Shown here: one piece after another, positions 63,001-64,000 of the stretch
Layout of the letters: every line of letters starts with the position of its first letter
Position numbering within the stretch: the stretch's first letter is position 1
Assembly (NCBI GenBank): GCA_964428355.1
Contig: CAYRYU010000017.1
Location: 1-64,000 of the forward strand
Direction: 5' to 3'
DNA: 64,000 bases
Origin: CAYRYU01 sp964428355
GTDB taxonomy: Bacteria; Muiribacteriota; Ozemobacteria; Ozemobacterales; Ozemobacteraceae
Position numbers and translations under genes: made by a program
Notes under the pieces: model-generated
The model's database searches: none
What the model saw: the letters and a program-made list of their open reading frames with translations, nothing else
What the model was told of the DNA's origin: nothing

Positions 63001-63066
63001 GGCCGCGATGAAACCCGGAAGGGCCAGAAGCAGATAGATCAGAAGGCCCTTTTTTATCCGGTCCAT
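59989..63066 (-). CDS. DUF5693 membrane region fused to CsaB-type polysaccharide pyruvyl transferase
   Basis: 1025 residues. Seen: signal/anchor helix; a soluble part of about 330 residues (DUF5693-like); at least eight hydrophobic helices (about 365-670); then a C-terminal pyruvyl transferase domain with GYFGFGNLGDELL near 685, IPGGGVLQ near 760, PSQGIGPW near 795 and SMRLHGCILAS near 950. Known: CsaB puts pyruvate ketals on secondary cell-wall polysaccharide sugars, which anchor S-layer SLH proteins; in some Firmicutes the DUF5693 protein is a separate adjacent gene. Here they are one chain. A weak ribosome site precedes ATG 63066. Confidence 0.85.
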   Translation of the reverse strand: MDRIKKGLLIYLLLALPGFIAAAWRCGLRLMAESRDAYVETVIDFDEWRQLAREEGWRLHDMLNEASKNGASSVGISEDTVESLAAEERISVFTTSEIRKLPEGTEIASFMRSVDVPPGAIWIKSEDDALVDRIEQHLLWKLPNEKVRRLGRHLLLLRKSSLDFRQRVGLGFSRDLIDIIRSKQLGVILRIYNYPGLSDEAVRQIIADLPDPAVVSAVVFAEEEVLGNRGALPAVVRELKARSFRVGWIEFNDQAGMDTLIQGLRGSVPFARVHSIGRRELDENYTVGRAVARFHRAVRDRRLKMLYVRVFFQDKKKFIGDMVRFNLDYLQKIAGGLNDDGFRIPREDSQRRAEPRHLVGILSRGERLAIGLALTLGAVFLGGGISSRFPGSAWFFLVALLTGSGFILVSPESFTMVAGCLGVISYSAIGCLWAIDRYDNRCRIDQGLSISLLREVPLFFSRLVIPGIIGGILVAGLHSEPFYLLHYAQFRGIKLAFLLPLILVGTWSLRRFGGGLLSFFSRPLTARDLFIGAAVIIGTILYLMRSGNVTFLKPSAEEDLARTFLEDLLIARPRNKEFLVGYPAVLFFLFFRLRGAFGILPVLALFIEMGQVSMVNTFCHFHSPLALTFLRGFNGLWLGFLVGTAGMAFYLLCRLVAMAGNKQREGFLLGYFGFGNLGDELLWRTFVGETEKAGVGISWNLLVRGPGPGTLPAGVRPVFRQHLTMVLEAIARSRFLVIPGGGVLQSSTSSGSLLYYSLLLVFARLTGSRILMPSQGIGPWTRDPASEEVFPTIQRAFARINARMVFDGAVHLSARDRLSEEEILHLPGPPIQVHRATDLLFLPEWTTPPRTLSDRKKVGFILRGSNPESERLARLILDTFGNDGKMVAVPMSFQDREDSVSWKSAGYPGEIRKIDEIDPIGAFSDLDAVLSMRLHGCILASLAGVPWFGISHDPKIEGLAREMAWDFVAQPAWLNEETLPKTIQTLLSDPEGAETRLRRKTAELHGIARDDFRLVLDHLGRGERQ

Positions 63067-63085
63067 CAGGATTTTGCGGTGGGAA

Positions 63086-63490
63086 TCACTTCTCGGGTGG
63101 GATTCCCACGGCCAGGATCAGGCAGAGGTCTTTTGCCTCCAGCGTGTAGCTCCCCGAGTCGGGAACGAGGATGAGATGGTTGGCGGGGAGGACAGCGCCA
63201 GGCGGGACGGGCTTCCCTTCCGTCAGGTCGACCAGCCCCTTTCCGGCGGGGCACCGGAGGGAGAGCTTTCCCGACCTTACCACAATCAAGGCTCCCAGAG
63301 GAGGTTGGATATGGTCTCCAGCCGGTATGACGAGGCTTCGGAAGCGGAAGAGCTGGTCGAGGTAGCTTTTCGACACCAATGGGTCGCCGGTCGAGCCTGG
63401 GTCCTGGGCAAGCGCGGGGTGGGGGGCCTGGAAAAAACCGATTGCCAGGAGCAACAGGAAAGCTGGAAAGGTCGATCGTCGTGGTTTCAT
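63086..63490 (-). CDS. Small secreted protein of unknown function
   Basis: 134 residues from ATG 63490 (GGAAGGA upstream; the longer frame to 63595 has no signal peptide at its start). Seen: signal peptide (about 1-28, ending ALAQ) and a beta-rich mature part. It ends 20 bp before the DUF5693-CsaB start and may be co-transcribed with it. An inverted repeat GTGGGAATC / GATTCCCAC overlaps the last codons. Confidence 0.68.
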   Translation of the reverse strand: MKPRRSTFPAFLLLLAIGFFQAPHPALAQDPGSTGDPLVSKSYLDQLFRFRSLVIPAGDHIQPPLGALIVVRSGKLSLRCPAGKGLVDLTEGKPVPPGAVLPANHLILVPDSGSYTLEAKDLCLILAVGIPPEK

Positions 63491-63645
63491 TCTGCGGGTT
63501 CCTTCCGGGAAGGATTGGTCGGTCGGACCAGGGCAGAGTACCACAGCCCGGGAAAAATGTAAAAAGGGAGGGGGAAGTTGCGGGGAAACCTTCAATCGTG
63601 GTAGAAATTGTCCGGAATCTGAATACCCTTCCGGAGGAACAGATC

Positions 63646-64000
63646 ATGGAATGGACCAAGAACAGCATCGGACGAAGCATCCCTCGGGAACTCAACGGGA
63701 AGGTCCTCAAGCCCTTCCAGGGTGCGTTCGGAACGCCCCCGGACGGGAAGATCGCCACCCGCGCCATTTCCACCACGCGGGCCCGGGGACGGATCGACAA
63801 GGTGGTTTCTTCCTGGGACGACCTTCTCGACAAGCTCCAGATGAAGAATGGCATGACCGTGTCCTTCCACCACCATCTCCGGAACGGTGACCGGATCGTG
63901 AACGAGGTCATGAGACGACTCGCCGAGAGGGGTTTGAAGGACCTGGTGGTTGCACCCTCAGCCCTTTTCCCCGTGCATGACTACCTGGTGGACCTCATCA
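63646..64000 (+). CDS. citF: Citrate lyase alpha subunit (partial, 3' end outside window)
   Basis: The first 118 residues. Seen: NSIGRSIPRELNG at the start, LKPFQGAFGTPP and the KNGMTVSFHHHLRNGD segment typical of CitF. Known: CitF is the citrate:acetyl-ACP transferase of anaerobic citrate fermentation and works with CitD and CitE. Start ATG 63646 follows CGGAGGAACAG; an in-frame GTG lies at 63598. The rest of the operon is beyond the window. Confidence 0.9.
   Translation, partial: MEWTKNSIGRSIPRELNGKVLKPFQGAFGTPPDGKIATRAISTTRARGRIDKVVSSWDDLLDKLQMKNGMTVSFHHHLRNGDRIVNEVMRRLAERGLKDLVVAPSALFPVHDYLVDLI

Overview
This 64-kb window is GC-rich, densely coded DNA from an uncultured Gram-negative bacterium. 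A KdsD-type arabinose-5-phosphate isomerase (Kdo/LPS synthesis), a beta-barrel-like secreted protein and many signal-peptide proteins point to an outer membrane. Many large secreted or membrane proteins have no close named family, so I assign no phylum; a deep-branching lineage such as Riflebacteria would fit but is a guess. One 100-N assembly gap lies at 50264-50363.

Layout. 1-9.6 kb: a partial ABC ATPase, a three-gene overlapping operon for secreted/envelope proteins, and a convergent TPR protein. 9.8-16.3 kb: a 2175-residue membrane protein with two class III nucleotidyl cyclase domains whose active sites are degenerate in complementary ways. 16.3-16.9 kb: a 580-bp TA-flanked inverted-repeat unit carrying a small membrane-protein gene, lying exactly at the stop codons of two convergent genes. 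16.9-29 kb: a UbiA-like protein, a secreted HExxH protein, trpB, an ATP/ADP-translocase-like carrier, a PfkB kinase, a small-RNA candidate, two overlapping nucleotidyltransferases and mtnP. 29-36.7 kb: Gly-rich membrane protein, two tandem eight-repeat secreted paralogues, a HEAT-repeat membrane protein and a gingipain-family protease. 36.9-46.5 kb: a PPDK-N ATP-grasp protein, endonuclease I, a GT87-like protein, a PP2C/SpoIIE phosphatase, a pentameric ligand-gated channel and a 277-bp inverted-repeat element.

46.5-52.5 kb is an RNA-repair locus: rtcB, rtcA and a slipin on the minus strand, with rtcR divergent. Between rtcR and the slipin I see a -24/-12 (sigma-54) promoter on the minus strand, followed first by a tRNA-Asn(GUU)-like gene with a broken acceptor stem and then by about 500 nt of untranslated, GC-rich sequence containing the gap. 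RtcR would therefore appear to switch on a tRNA-like RNA together with the ligase, the cyclase and the slipin.

52.5-64 kb: a radical SAM protein, an ankyrin protein, a histidine kinase/response regulator pair, a second secreted HExxH protein, kdsD, a thioredoxin-fold-like protein, a DUF5693-CsaB fusion, a small secreted protein and the start of citF.

Two short dispersed palindromic repeat families occur. The 39-bp family is notable because it sits in frame inside at least two genes and is translated in three different ways.
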